Shown here piece after piece: positions 46,001 to 53,254 of a stretch of DNA of 64,000 nucleotides (position 1 is the first letter of the stretch; the number at the start of each line of letters is the position of its first letter). The translations under genes were made by a program, and so were the position numbers. Below the pieces are notes generated by a model. The model did no database searches and was not told where the DNA came from. It saw only the letters and a list, made by a program, of their open reading frames with translations. This DNA comes from Mycobacterium sp. 155 (GTDB taxonomy: Bacteria > Actinomycetota > Actinomycetes > Mycobacteriales > Mycobacteriaceae): assembly GCF_000373905.1 (NCBI RefSeq), contig NZ_KB892705.1, forward strand, positions 248,001 to 312,000, written 5' to 3'.

Positions 46001-46593
46001 TTCGCTGTGGCCCGGTCTTGGCATCGACAGCCCGAGTTGGCCGAGTCGGTCTATCCGACACCACCGCGCGCCTTGTCCGGAGTCTGATAGTCACTGGGCT
46101 TGCGCCTAAGTCGTTCTATGAGTTGAGCGACGATGGGGGGCGTCGAGCGAGTCACTTCGGTGGTCTTCCGGTTGACTTTGTCGCGAAAGCGATTGTGGCG
46201 CTGGCGTACCGAGGGCCGTCGGGATTTGAGACCTACCACGTGGTGCCACCTGACGATGATGGTATTGGACTTGATGAATTTGTCGACTGGTTGATCGATG
46301 ACGGCTATCCAATTCACCGGATAGGCGACTATGCGGAATGGTTCACGCAGTTCCAAGCCGCGTTGCAGGCGCTGCCGCACGATCAGCGGGAATCTTCGGT
46401 TCTACCGCTCCTGCACGCGTTTGCTCACCCACGCAGGCCATTTCGAGGACCTCTCGCGCATGCTGATCGGTTTCGCGAGGCACTCATAGAAGCAGCGATC
46501 AGCGCCGGTGGTGCTGTTCCTCGGCCAAGCGGCCGGGATATCGCTCAGTACGGGTTGCCAGGGCAATCGATCGTCCGCCACGGCGGGCTCTGA
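43096..46593 (+). CDS. Carboxylic acid reductase (A-PCP-R), FadD9/CAR family
   Basis: A 1165-residue multidomain enzyme that activates a carboxylic acid with ATP, loads it on a phosphopantetheine arm and reduces it to the aldehyde with NADPH. It has an adenylation domain (LLYTSGSTGVPKGVMF near residue 250, EGYGTTETGVISVDG), a carrier domain (DLGGDSLSALRF, Ser near 678), then a reductase domain with LTGATGFLGRHL near 772 and the SDR Tyr/Lys in YLNSKWASE. Co-linear with M. marinum CAR. No phosphopantetheinyl transferase is nearby. It diverges from the RiPP-like operon, and its 3' end overlaps the acyltransferase gene by 95 bases. Confidence 0.92.
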   Translation: MCTTTGGSGLDGAQQFRTTDRQFADAAPDPVITERIEQPDATQRDILRTVLAGYAARPALGERPVTVSIDPRTGHSRAQLSSRFIEISYGDLGRRVEAVAKALACDGVSPGDRVAMAGHNTVDYVVLDLALLWLGVVVVPLPSNTTLDDLQVIVAETTPVVMACSIDDVDNVVAVAKSAQGLRRLLLLDYRSVIDGHRDTADVVRARLVEDVLAPVAVEPVEAVVRRGSSGVPPPADHIDVDDPLRLLLYTSGSTGVPKGVMFTDRLTVNAWRPSTRAAWGHPPQLPMITLAALPMSHISGRGLVYSTLGCGGTAYLPAMRDLSTVFDDLAMVRPTQLDFVPRMWDLLLHEYDDRVERRMRHESDRDEVGREVAARIREQVLGGRYFSAMTGSAVMSPQAKARIETLIGLHLQEGYGTTETGVISVDGRVRRPPVLDYQLIDVPELGYFQTDFPHPRGELVVKSSAASPGYYRQSAPMRDAHGYFHTGDIVAEIAPDQLCYLDRRSNVVKLSTGEFVAVAKVEAALTQSDMIEQAYVCADGEHPYLLAVIVPSARALSAYGTADVGALKSGIRSAIVSVGRDCGLRSMEIPREIVIESDPFTVANGLLTGMGKLVRPRLERRYATELRQMHGRLANEPKPFEEQSILETVMSVAVTILGLDSTANVTPQSRFVDLGGDSLSALRFAKMLGEQYGIEVPVSSVIDPTMTLRSLAGVIDSHGDVTTSQLSHDAVHGCAPDILHAADLRVEKFIDLAAVAAPTSVRIDNRVVLLTGATGFLGRHLTLAWLERLAVEGGQLICLVRGDDDAAARRRLDEEFDRGDATPRERYRHLAEARLTVLAGRKNAHLLDLDARTWRMLAESVDLIVDCAALVNHVLPYRELFGPNVAGTAELIRLAATSRVKEFAYVSSIGIGASVPYSAFTESADIRNISPTRAVDNAYASGYLNSKWASEVLLRDAHESYGIQASIFRCGPVLASTARVGRVGLSDTTARLVRSLIVTGLAPKSFYELSDDGGRRASHFGGLPVDFVAKAIVALAYRGPSGFETYHVVPPDDDGIGLDEFVDWLIDDGYPIHRIGDYAEWFTQFQAALQALPHDQRESSVLPLLHAFAHPRRPFRGPLAHADRFREALIEAAISAGGAVPRPSGRDIAQYGLPGQSIVRHGGL

Positions 46594-47944
46594 AGGTTCC
46601 TGTTCCCAGCCAGCGGGCCGCGGCGAGCGCCGTGAGCATCACCGTGACGCAATACAGGCCCTGGTCCTTAAGCCCCCACGCCACCGAGATCAGCGTTGCC
46701 GCACCCGCTGTGCAGAGCAATAAACCAACTGTGGCGCTGCGGATTCCACGCTTGTCCACCGATCCGCCGTCCCACAGTGGCAGCGGCGAGTTCTCCAGCG
46801 GTCGCAGCGCGACGAACGCCGTCGTCACCAGCACGATCATCAGTGCCAGCTGTACCACCGACAGTGCGATGAATCCGGGGGAGGCCGGGTCGTACCGGTC
46901 CAAGCCCAGGCGATCGAATACCAAGTGCATGCCCAGCAGCAGTGGCATGTGCCAGAGGTACAGCGTCATCGCGCCGGAGTTGCCGATCGCGGCCAGCCAC
47001 CAGACGCGGGGCCGCTGCGCCCAGCGGGAGATTGCGGGTGCCGCGGCGGTCGCGAACGCGCACATCATGATGGCGTGCCCGGCCAGCAACAGCGACGGCG
47101 GTGTCATGTTCTTCAGATGCTGGCTCTCGATGCCCACCAGGCTCAGCTCATAGGGTCCGACGACCAGCAGCGTCAGGTTTACGCCGAGCATGCCGAAGCC
47201 GATCGCCAGGGCCGAGCGGACGGGGAGCAGTCCGCGGCGGTAGGCGACCCCGAACATGCCGGGGATCAACCACACCACGGTATTGAGATAGCCCAGCGTG
47301 GCGTGCCCGGCTCGGTCCATGGTGATGCGGACTACGTCGATTGCGGCGATGAATGCGTACGTGCCGATCACAGCTGCGGCCAGCTGCGCCGTCGTGGTGA
47401 TCCGAGCCAGTAGCGGCACCGCGGCGAGCACCAGCACGTATGCACCGAGGAACCACAGCAGCTGAATCGAGATGCCCGCGACCGGCTCGTACACGTGCAC
47501 CGGCAGCACGAACCGCAGCACCGTCAGCGTCACGCCCCAGAACGCCAGGTAGTAGAACACCGGCCGGTATAGCCGAGTGCAACGCTTGAGCAGCCAGCCA
47601 CCCCATGGCTGGATTGCGGGCACCGCCCGCGGCGAGGTGCCGGGCCGCCAGGACGTCACCGATGCGGCGACCCCGGCGAAAAAGAACAGCGGCATGATCT
47701 GGAACACCCAGGTCAGGGCCTGGAACACGGTCGACGCTGTGAGTAGGTTGCTCCAGACGAAGACGTCGTCGCGGATGGTGCTCGTCGCCATGATCGTGTG
47801 TCCGAACACCACGCCCACGAGGGACACGATGCGGATCACATCGATGGCCCGGTCACGGTCGGCCGGGGTGGCTGCCTCGACTTCGGCGGGGGTGGGGAAC
47901 AGTGATGCGGCTTTCCGGGCCGGGGTGGCGACAGCACTGGTCAT
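46499..47944 (-). CDS. Acyltransferase 3 family membrane protein
   Basis: A 481-residue integral membrane O-acyltransferase with about ten helices. The family signatures are DRDRAIDVIRIVSLVGVVFGH near residue 35 (the catalytic-type RxxD and His), QIMPLFFFAGVAAS, and GNSGAMTLYLWHMPLLLGMHL near 330. Such enzymes acylate sugars or lipids of the envelope. Its last 30 codons (RSIALATRTERYPGRLAEEQHHRR) lie antisense within the CAR 3' end, so the C-terminus may have been replaced when the island arrived. Confidence 0.85.
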   Translation of the reverse strand: MTSAVATPARKAASLFPTPAEVEAATPADRDRAIDVIRIVSLVGVVFGHTIMATSTIRDDVFVWSNLLTASTVFQALTWVFQIMPLFFFAGVAASVTSWRPGTSPRAVPAIQPWGGWLLKRCTRLYRPVFYYLAFWGVTLTVLRFVLPVHVYEPVAGISIQLLWFLGAYVLVLAAVPLLARITTTAQLAAAVIGTYAFIAAIDVVRITMDRAGHATLGYLNTVVWLIPGMFGVAYRRGLLPVRSALAIGFGMLGVNLTLLVVGPYELSLVGIESQHLKNMTPPSLLLAGHAIMMCAFATAAAPAISRWAQRPRVWWLAAIGNSGAMTLYLWHMPLLLGMHLVFDRLGLDRYDPASPGFIALSVVQLALMIVLVTTAFVALRPLENSPLPLWDGGSVDKRGIRSATVGLLLCTAGAATLISVAWGLKDQGLYCVTVMLTALAAARWLGTGTFRARRGGRSIALATRTERYPGRLAEEQHHRR

Positions 47945-47979
47945 GGCGGCAACGCTAAGGCCGGCTTGCGTCACCGGAC

Positions 47980-49209
47980 CTAGGTAGAAGCACTCAAATC
48001 GACCGTGCGCGTCTGCCGCGACTCCTGCCAGAGGATCGCCACCATGCAGATGACTGAAAGCACCCCGACGGCGATGGCAAACGCCAGGCCTGCTGTCCGC
48101 AGACCCCAGTCACGCGCCGCCAGCCCCTCGCTGACCACCGGCAACGAGATCGCCACATAGGCGACGACGAAGTAGGTGGAACTGACCTCGGCGCGGCGTC
48201 CGGGCGGTGTCAGCTCGGCGACGGCGGCCAACCCGCGGCTGAAGCTGATGCCTTGTCCCGCACCTGACACCACGGCCGCGGCGATCAACCCGGGTAGCGA
48301 CGAAAAGTACAGCGCGGCAGTCAGAATGACCATGCCGACCGTCAGGATGGCGCAGCCCACCGCGACTGCTCGCTGTGGGGGAATGCGCGTTGCGCCGATC
48401 TGCGCGACAGCGGAGGCGGCAAAGATCGAACATGCGATGACACCCGCGATCGCGTGGTTGTCGATGCCGATGACGTTGGCGAGGAATGATGGCGCCACCG
48501 CGGTGAACAGGCCGGCCACAGCGAAACCGGCGAATGCCGCCAGTGCCGCGATGATGAATATCGCGCGTACCTCGACCGGAACGGAGAGGCGCTGCACGCC
48601 GATGCTGCCGGTGCGTTCCGAGGTTTCCGGGACGACCAGGACGGCGATGCCGGCCATGGCGGCGAGCACGATGTGGATGAGGAACGGCAACTGCAGCGGA
48701 TGTGGGGCGTATTGCACCAGCAGGCCGGCCAGCAGCGGTCCGGCACCGAGACCGCCGATGTTGGCGATCGTCGCGACGGTGGCGGCGCGTGCGTGCCAGC
48801 GTGGTGGCGCGGCCTCGATCACCGCGGCCGTGCCGGTCCCGGTGAACAGGCCCGCCGACAGGCCGGACAGCACTCGTCCCACGAGCAGTTGCGGCACCGA
48901 ATCGGCGACGAGGAACACGACCGCACTGGCCAGCGCAGCCACCACACCGGCCAGCAGCATAGGTCGTCTGCCCACCGCATCGGACCAGCGACCGAACGCC
49001 AGCAACGCGAAAAGGACGCCGCCGGCGTAGGCCGCATAGATGACCGTGGTGGTCAGGACCGCGAAATGCATCCGCTCGGCGTACAGCGCATACATCGGGG
49101 TGGGCAGGGTCGTGCCGACCATGATGGCCGCGAAGGCGTAGGCGAGCAGGGCGAACGCGAAGGCAGAGCCGGAGCGATGGCCGAACGAAGAGCGCCGGAG
49201 ATCAGGCAT
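47980..49209 (-). CDS. MFS transporter
   Basis: A 409-residue major-facilitator protein with twelve predicted helices. The signature loop between helices 2 and 3 is GRWSDAVGRRPMLLAG. MPDLRRSSFGHRSG was chosen as the start (ATG 49209) because helix 1 follows; a much longer open frame upstream is low-complexity antisense. It resembles drug/sugar exporters; the substrate is unknown. The 35-base gap to the acyltransferase gene suggests one transcript, perhaps exporting the acylated product. Confidence 0.88.
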   Translation of the reverse strand: MPDLRRSSFGHRSGSAFAFALLAYAFAAIMVGTTLPTPMYALYAERMHFAVLTTTVIYAAYAGGVLFALLAFGRWSDAVGRRPMLLAGVVAALASAVVFLVADSVPQLLVGRVLSGLSAGLFTGTGTAAVIEAAPPRWHARAATVATIANIGGLGAGPLLAGLLVQYAPHPLQLPFLIHIVLAAMAGIAVLVVPETSERTGSIGVQRLSVPVEVRAIFIIAALAAFAGFAVAGLFTAVAPSFLANVIGIDNHAIAGVIACSIFAASAVAQIGATRIPPQRAVAVGCAILTVGMVILTAALYFSSLPGLIAAAVVSGAGQGISFSRGLAAVAELTPPGRRAEVSSTYFVVAYVAISLPVVSEGLAARDWGLRTAGLAFAIAVGVLSVICMVAILWQESRQTRTVDLSAST

Positions 49210-49250
49210 GTGCCATACCAACGTGTCGGCATGGTTGTGCAATTCCGTGT

Positions 49251-49306
49251 CGAGTGTCACGCCAGAGTGGCTGCGGAAATCCAGCGCCACTCTGGCGTGA
49301 CACTCG
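49251..49306. repeat. Perfect long inverted repeat, GTCACGC-type hairpin (copy 1)
   Basis: Arms of 21 bases (49251-49271 and 49286-49306) are perfectly complementary around a 14-base loop. The core is GTCACGCCAGAGTGGC. It lies downstream of the DUF732 gene and upstream of the MFS gene on the minus strand, so it could terminate the first. A closely related hairpin recurs at 53201. Confidence 0.85.
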
Positions 49307-49358
49307 GGCGCCCAGTTCGCGGGCCCAGTTCGAGATGATGATGAGCGACGCCCGCTGA

Positions 49359-49655
49359 CTACTGAACCGGGCAGGCGTATTTTCTGGCCACGTCCATCAC
49401 CCGGTCCTGTGCTCCGGGGCCGATAACGCCTTGCGCAGCCAGTTCCAAACCGATGTATCCCGGTAGACCGCCGATACACGCCTGGTGGGCAACGCGCCAC
49501 GCAGTGTCTGGATTCAGGTGGTAACCATTTCGGTCGAGCCCCTGCATGTACTCGTCGAACGCCGGCGTGCCCTGGTCTGGCACTGCATTGGCCGTGGCGG
49601 CCAAGGCAATAGCGGTAACCACCGCTGCAAAAAGAGGGGCAACCACACGTCTCAT
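49359..49655 (-). CDS. DUF732 secreted protein
   Basis: A 98-residue exported protein. The signal peptide RRVVAPLFAAVVTAIALAATANA is followed by a small helical domain with two Cys (QACIGG and KYACPVQ) that probably form a disulfide, and the family's GTPAFDEYMQGLDRNGYHLNPDTAWRVAHQAC. The ATG at 49655 is preferred to 49661 because AGGAG directly abuts the upstream ATG and is six bases from this one. DUF732 proteins are abundant in mycobacteria with no known function. Confidence 0.85.
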   Translation of the reverse strand: MRRVVAPLFAAVVTAIALAATANAVPDQGTPAFDEYMQGLDRNGYHLNPDTAWRVAHQACIGGLPGYIGLELAAQGVIGPGAQDRVMDVARKYACPVQ

Positions 49656-49761
49656 GTCCATCTCCTATGGGCATATCTACCGGCTATCGCGTACACGTTC
49701 GCACACTGGACCGACACCGGCGTCAGAAACCCCTGACCCCGGGTCGTCCTAAACTGACGGC

Positions 49762-50340
49762 GTGGCGAAACTGCAGCTAGTTCAAGATCCGGCCGCCGAT
49801 GCTCTGCTCGAGGACAATCCGTTCGCGTTGTTGGTCGGGATGTTGCTGGATCAGCAGATCCCAATGGAAACGGCGTTCGCCGGGCCGAAGAAGATCGCCG
49901 ACCGCATCGGCGGCGTCGACGCAGTCCAGATCGCCGAGTACGACCCCGAGGCGTTCGTCGCGCTGTGCTCGGAAACCCCTGCGATCCATCGGTTTCCGGG
50001 GTCGATGGCCAAACGGGTGCAGGCGCTGGCCCAAGCCATCGTCGATGAGTACGACGGCGATGCGACCATGCTGTGGACCGCGGGCGATCCGGACGGCAAA
50101 GAAGTGCTGCGTCGGCTCAAGCGTCTACCCGGTTTCGGTGACCAGAAGGCGCGGATTTTCTTGGCGCTACTGGGCAAGCAGTACGGCGTGACGCCGAACG
50201 GCTGGCGCGCCGCGGCAGGCGATTACGGAAAGGCCGGTACCCACATGTCGGTGGCCGACGTGGTCGATGCGGGGTCGCTGCAGAAGGTGCGCACGTACAA
50301 GAAGCAGATGAAGGCAGCAGCGAAGGCAGCCAACGCCTGA
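49762..50340 (+). CDS. HhH-GPD family base-excision DNA glycosylase-like protein
   Basis: A 192-residue protein of the HhH-GPD superfamily, matching Rv1156 by position. It has the N-terminal helical lobe NPFALLVGMLLDQQIPMETAF, IHRFPGSMAKRVQALAQAI, and the helix-hairpin-helix LKRLPGFGDQKARIFLALLGKQYGV near residue 120 that contacts DNA. The tail is Lys/Ala-rich. The usual catalytic Asp of the GPD motif is not at its standard place, so glycosylase activity is unproven. GTG start. Confidence 0.85.
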   Translation: MAKLQLVQDPAADALLEDNPFALLVGMLLDQQIPMETAFAGPKKIADRIGGVDAVQIAEYDPEAFVALCSETPAIHRFPGSMAKRVQALAQAIVDEYDGDATMLWTAGDPDGKEVLRRLKRLPGFGDQKARIFLALLGKQYGVTPNGWRAAAGDYGKAGTHMSVADVVDAGSLQKVRTYKKQMKAAAKAANA

Positions 50341-50342
50341 CT

Positions 50343-50390
50343 CTGCGTGCAGTCCTTCTTTCGAGGGCTGAACATGCGATCTGCACGCAG
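50343..50390. terminator. Inverted repeat between convergent genes
   Basis: Ten-base arms CTGCGTGCAG and CTGCACGCAG separated by 28 bases, between the HhH-GPD stop and the nitroreductase stop. The convergent setting suggests a bidirectional terminator, though the loop is long. Confidence 0.45.
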
Positions 50391-50408
50391 TCTCGGTGTA
50401 CTGGAAGT

Positions 50409-51074
50409 TCAGTCGAACGCCGAAAATGGTGCGCCGTCGAAGCGTTCGCGGGTGGCGATCTCGGTGACCGGCCTGCGGGTGAGCTTGGTGTACTGACGCA
50501 CCGGCTTGCCGAGCGGCACCACCGCGGCGATCGCGAACTGTTCCGGTATGCCCAGCAACGCCTTCACCCGTCTTTCCTCGGGCACCACCATGGTCGTCAG
50601 CACGCCGCCGTAGCCCTCGTTTCGTGCGGCCAACAGGATGTTCCACACGAACGGGTACACCGATGCCCCGGCCACCACGCCGATTCGGTCGAGGTCTTGA
50701 TCCAGCGCGGCCACCACACCGAGGTCGACACAGACCACCAGCACCACCGATGCTTCGAGCAACGGGGTGGCCGGGGGCACTTCGACAGCTGCAATCTCTG
50801 CATCGGTCACCCCGGGGGAATACAAAGGGTTCCAGGGGTTCTCACCGTTGCGCTGCTGCGCGAGGTAGCGTCGCGCGCCTGTGACGCTGAGATCTGCCAG
50901 TGCCTCGCGGGTCTTCCGGTCGCGGATCACCACCACCCGAGTGCCCTGCCGGTTGCCGCCGCTGGGGGCGAACCGGGCGTTGTCCAGTATGCGTTCCAGC
51001 ACGTCATCGGGCATCGGGTCGGCCGTGAACTGACGGGTGGCGCCGGTGGTACGCATGACGTCGTAGATCTCCAT
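50409..51074 (-). CDS. Nitroreductase family oxidoreductase
   Basis: A 221-residue FMN-dependent nitroreductase. It starts MEIYDVMRTTGATRQFTADP, with FMN-binding NARFAPSGGNRQGTRVVVIRD, AASVYPFVWNILLAARNEGYGGVLTTMVVPEE, and a C-terminal arm ending GAPFSAFD. Native substrates are unknown. It is distinct from the SagB-like protein at 38954. It is convergent with the HhH-GPD gene and divergent from the DUF1059 gene. Confidence 0.88.
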   Translation of the reverse strand: MEIYDVMRTTGATRQFTADPMPDDVLERILDNARFAPSGGNRQGTRVVVIRDRKTREALADLSVTGARRYLAQQRNGENPWNPLYSPGVTDAEIAAVEVPPATPLLEASVVLVVCVDLGVVAALDQDLDRIGVVAGASVYPFVWNILLAARNEGYGGVLTTMVVPEERRVKALLGIPEQFAIAAVVPLGKPVRQYTKLTRRPVTEIATRERFDGAPFSAFD

Positions 51075-51108
51075 GCTCCATCTATCTCACATATGCAATC
51101 GTGAAGAT

Positions 51109-51258
51109 ATGGCGAAGACACATCTCAATTGCCCGTGCGGTGAGGCGATCACCGGAACCGACGAGGACGATCTTGTCGAGAAGGCGCAGGCGCATCTGGC
51201 CGAGGCGCACCCCGGACGTGAGTACGACCGGGACATGATCCTCTTCATGGCCTACTGA
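51109..51258 (+). CDS. DUF1059 small protein
   Basis: A 49-residue protein, MAKTHLNCPCGEAITGTDED followed by DLVEKAQAHLAEAHPGREYDRDMILFMAY. The CPCG pair and the conserved His (HLAEAHP) are typical of DUF1059 and suggest a small metal-binding unit. It diverges from the nitroreductase, with 34 bases between starts. Function is unknown. Confidence 0.85.
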   Translation: MAKTHLNCPCGEAITGTDEDDLVEKAQAHLAEAHPGREYDRDMILFMAY

Positions 51259-51271
51259 CCAGTCCAGACAA

Positions 51272-51310
51272 AATTCCCGGCCGCCGGCCGATGGCCAGCG
51301 ACCGGGAATT
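51272..51310. terminator. Inverted repeat between DUF1059 and Ala/Pro-rich genes
   Basis: Nine-base arms AATTCCCGG and CCGGGAATT, with a G+C-rich 21-base spacer that itself can pair, between two convergent stops. It probably terminates both transcripts. Confidence 0.55.
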
Positions 51311-51335
51311 CCGTTCCCCATTTTCCGTGATGTGG

Positions 51336-52340
51336 TCAGGGCACCACCGTCGAACCGATGGTGGGCATGAACTGGCATTGCTTCTCAGTGGTCGAGACCT
51401 GGCCGAAGATCGTCGAGATGATGCTGCCTGAGCCGGTGTCGGCCACGGCGGTTAACGTCGTCGGGCCTTGTGGGTTGATGTCCGAACGCGGCTTGAGCGT
51501 CGCGCTGCCGGACTTGCCGGTGGTCAGGTTCACCCAGGTGACGTTCAGCGGCAGCTTCTGCTCATCTGCCGGTCCCGGAGTGCCGATCGCGGTGAAGACG
51601 TAAGCGGTCTGGCCCGGCCCGGGGCCCGGTGTCGGGATCTTGGCGGGACCGGCAACTGAAATTGCCGTCGCCAGAACGTTTCCGCCGTCCTTCAGACATC
51701 CATTGCTGATCGACGGGTACATGAAGTCCTGGGTCACCGGGCTTTCCGGCCCGAATCCCGGTGCGGCTGCGGCTGCGGGAGCCGCAGCAGGGCCCGGTGC
51801 GGGGTCGGGTGCTGGAGCCGGTGCCGCTTCGGGACCGGGAGCTGGTGCCGGTGCTGCTTCGGGAGCTGGCGCCGCCTCAGGTGCCGGTGCTGCTTCGGGC
51901 GCGGGTGCTGCTTCGGGAGCTGGTGCCGCCTCGGGTGCGGCCAACTGAGCCGGCCCGACCGCATTGGCGGGGTCGACGCCCGTCGGCAGATGAGCCTCCG
52001 GGCCCGCGCCGGCGCCGGGCACGTGCGCTGCCGGCGCCGCGGCGGCGGGCTCGGCGACGAAATGGTTGACCGCGGTTGCGACATTGCGGGAGTCATCGGG
52101 TGCCGACTTGTTGGCCGCAAAGGCTTGCGCGGCTGCCATCAGCAATTGCGCAGCACCCGCAGGGTCCGCCGCGGCCTGCTGGATGACAGGGCTCAGGCTC
52201 TGCACCGCCGACAGGCCCGGTGCCTGCACACCGTCGATCGGCAGCGGCGCCGGATCGGCATGCGCCACGCCGCTGCCGAGCAGTACGACGGCCGACGCTG
52301 CGATTCCAGCGGCGGTGGCGAACAACGTTTTCGGTGACAT
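51336..52340 (-). CDS. Secreted Ala/Pro-rich protein (Rv1157c type)
   Basis: A 334-residue exported protein. The signal peptide ends at GVAHADPAPLP, an Ala/Gln-rich helical part reaches residue 110, then comes a low-complexity section with four tandem PAPEAA repeats and related PAPAPG units (about residues 135-195), and a beta-rich C-terminal domain with two Cys (NGCLKDGG and EKQCQFMP) that likely pair. It matches the position of Rv1157c. Function is unknown; the repeat could span the cell wall. Confidence 0.8.
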   Translation of the reverse strand: MSPKTLFATAAGIAASAVVLLGSGVAHADPAPLPIDGVQAPGLSAVQSLSPVIQQAAADPAGAAQLLMAAAQAFAANKSAPDDSRNVATAVNHFVAEPAAAAPAAHVPGAGAGPEAHLPTGVDPANAVGPAQLAAPEAAPAPEAAPAPEAAPAPEAAPAPEAAPAPAPGPEAAPAPAPDPAPGPAAAPAAAAAPGFGPESPVTQDFMYPSISNGCLKDGGNVLATAISVAGPAKIPTPGPGPGQTAYVFTAIGTPGPADEQKLPLNVTWVNLTTGKSGSATLKPRSDINPQGPTTLTAVADTGSGSIISTIFGQVSTTEKQCQFMPTIGSTVVP

Positions 52341-52383
52341 GGCTCTCCCTAGTACGTTTCGGACGGTCAGACCGGGTCGGCGA

Positions 52384-53040
52384 TCAGGGCAGGCCGGCGG
52401 TCAACAGCGGAGCCAGAGCCAGCGGAGACGTGGACGCCGGGACCGCTGCGGCTGGAGCAGCTGCCACCGGAGCCAATGCGGGCGCCGCGGTAGTGGCTGC
52501 TTGTGTCACGACGGGTGCCAGGTTCGCCAGCGGGCTGCCCGCGGACATCAGCCCAGCCAGATCGCCTGGAATGCTCACTTTCTGCGGCAGCGGGATCGGC
52601 ATGCCCGGCACCTGAGGGATGTTGATGTCGGCCGAGGGGATCAGTGAGCTGGCGGATGTCGCCGCCGGAGCGGCCGTCGTCGCGGCGGGCGCGGTGAGGG
52701 GCGACGGCGAGAGCGGCGACGTCAGTGGTGAGGTGGCAGCCGGTGCTGTGGCTGCGGTTGCCGGCAGCTGGGGCAGCGTCACCGATGCAGTGGCCGCGGG
52801 CGCGGGTGCCGGCGCCGGCGCGGCCGGGGCTCCCGTCAGCGCCGAGGTGACTCCCTGCAATAGCTGCGGCGCGATGGCCGGTGCAGCCGCGAGCTCGTTG
52901 ACGATCGGCAGGTTCGGCATCGCAGGTGCCGGCGCGGGGGCCGGATCAGCGGCCGCAGTGGCGCTGAGCGCCAACGCGACCGGGACCGCGCCTGCCGCGG
53001 CGATCATGCTGGTGGAAACTGCTTTCCAGGTGAGCTTCAT
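52384..53040 (-). CDS. Secreted Ala/Pro-rich protein (Rv1158c type)
   Basis: A 218-residue exported protein with signal peptide MKLTWKAVSTSMIAAAGAVP and cleavage near ATAAADPAPAP. The rest is over half Ala, Pro, Ser and Thr, without Cys, so it is probably extended. A short conserved patch reads LIPSADINIPQVPGMPIPLPQKVSIPGDLAGLM near residue 140. It lies 43 bases upstream of the Rv1157c-like gene on the same strand, consistent with an operon, and diverges from pimE. Confidence 0.8.
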   Translation of the reverse strand: MKLTWKAVSTSMIAAAGAVPVALALSATAAADPAPAPAPAMPNLPIVNELAAAPAIAPQLLQGVTSALTGAPAAPAPAPAPAATASVTLPQLPATAATAPAATSPLTSPLSPSPLTAPAATTAAPAATSASSLIPSADINIPQVPGMPIPLPQKVSIPGDLAGLMSAGSPLANLAPVVTQAATTAAPALAPVAAAPAAAVPASTSPLALAPLLTAGLP

Positions 53041-53200
53041 GGTTCTCCCAATCGGTTGACTGCACGGCTGTGCCTGAAACTACGGAGTTACTGGTGTTAC
53101 TCAAGTGACACGTGTGGCGGTTATTCAACCGTTACGGCAGTGACGGGTATCGGTTACCGGAGCCGTCGGCGGGAGCACTTCGGCAAATACCGTCACCAGC

Positions 53201-53246
53201 GTCACGCTGGAGTGGCGGTCGGCGTCGAGCGCCACTCCAGCGTGAC
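53201..53246. repeat. Perfect inverted repeat, GTCACGC-type hairpin (copy 2)
   Basis: Arms of 17 bases (53201-53217, 53230-53246) are perfectly complementary around a 12-base loop; the core GTCACGCTGGAGTGGC differs from copy 1 at 49251 at only two of 16 positions. Here it lies between two divergent genes, where a terminator would have no obvious job, just upstream of the pimE start. Confidence 0.85.
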
Positions 53247-53254
53247 AGGGCCGG

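Noticed and set aside
50409-51074. Nitroreductase considered as a second SagB-type enzyme linked to the RiPP-like locus
   Set aside because: It has the classical nitroreductase layout, normal codon use and lies 8 kb away in syntenic backbone.
51761-51948. Gly/Ala-rich plus-strand frame resembling a PE_PGRS tract
   Set aside because: It is the antisense reading of the PAPEAA repeats in a secreted Ala/Pro-rich protein, with no PE domain.
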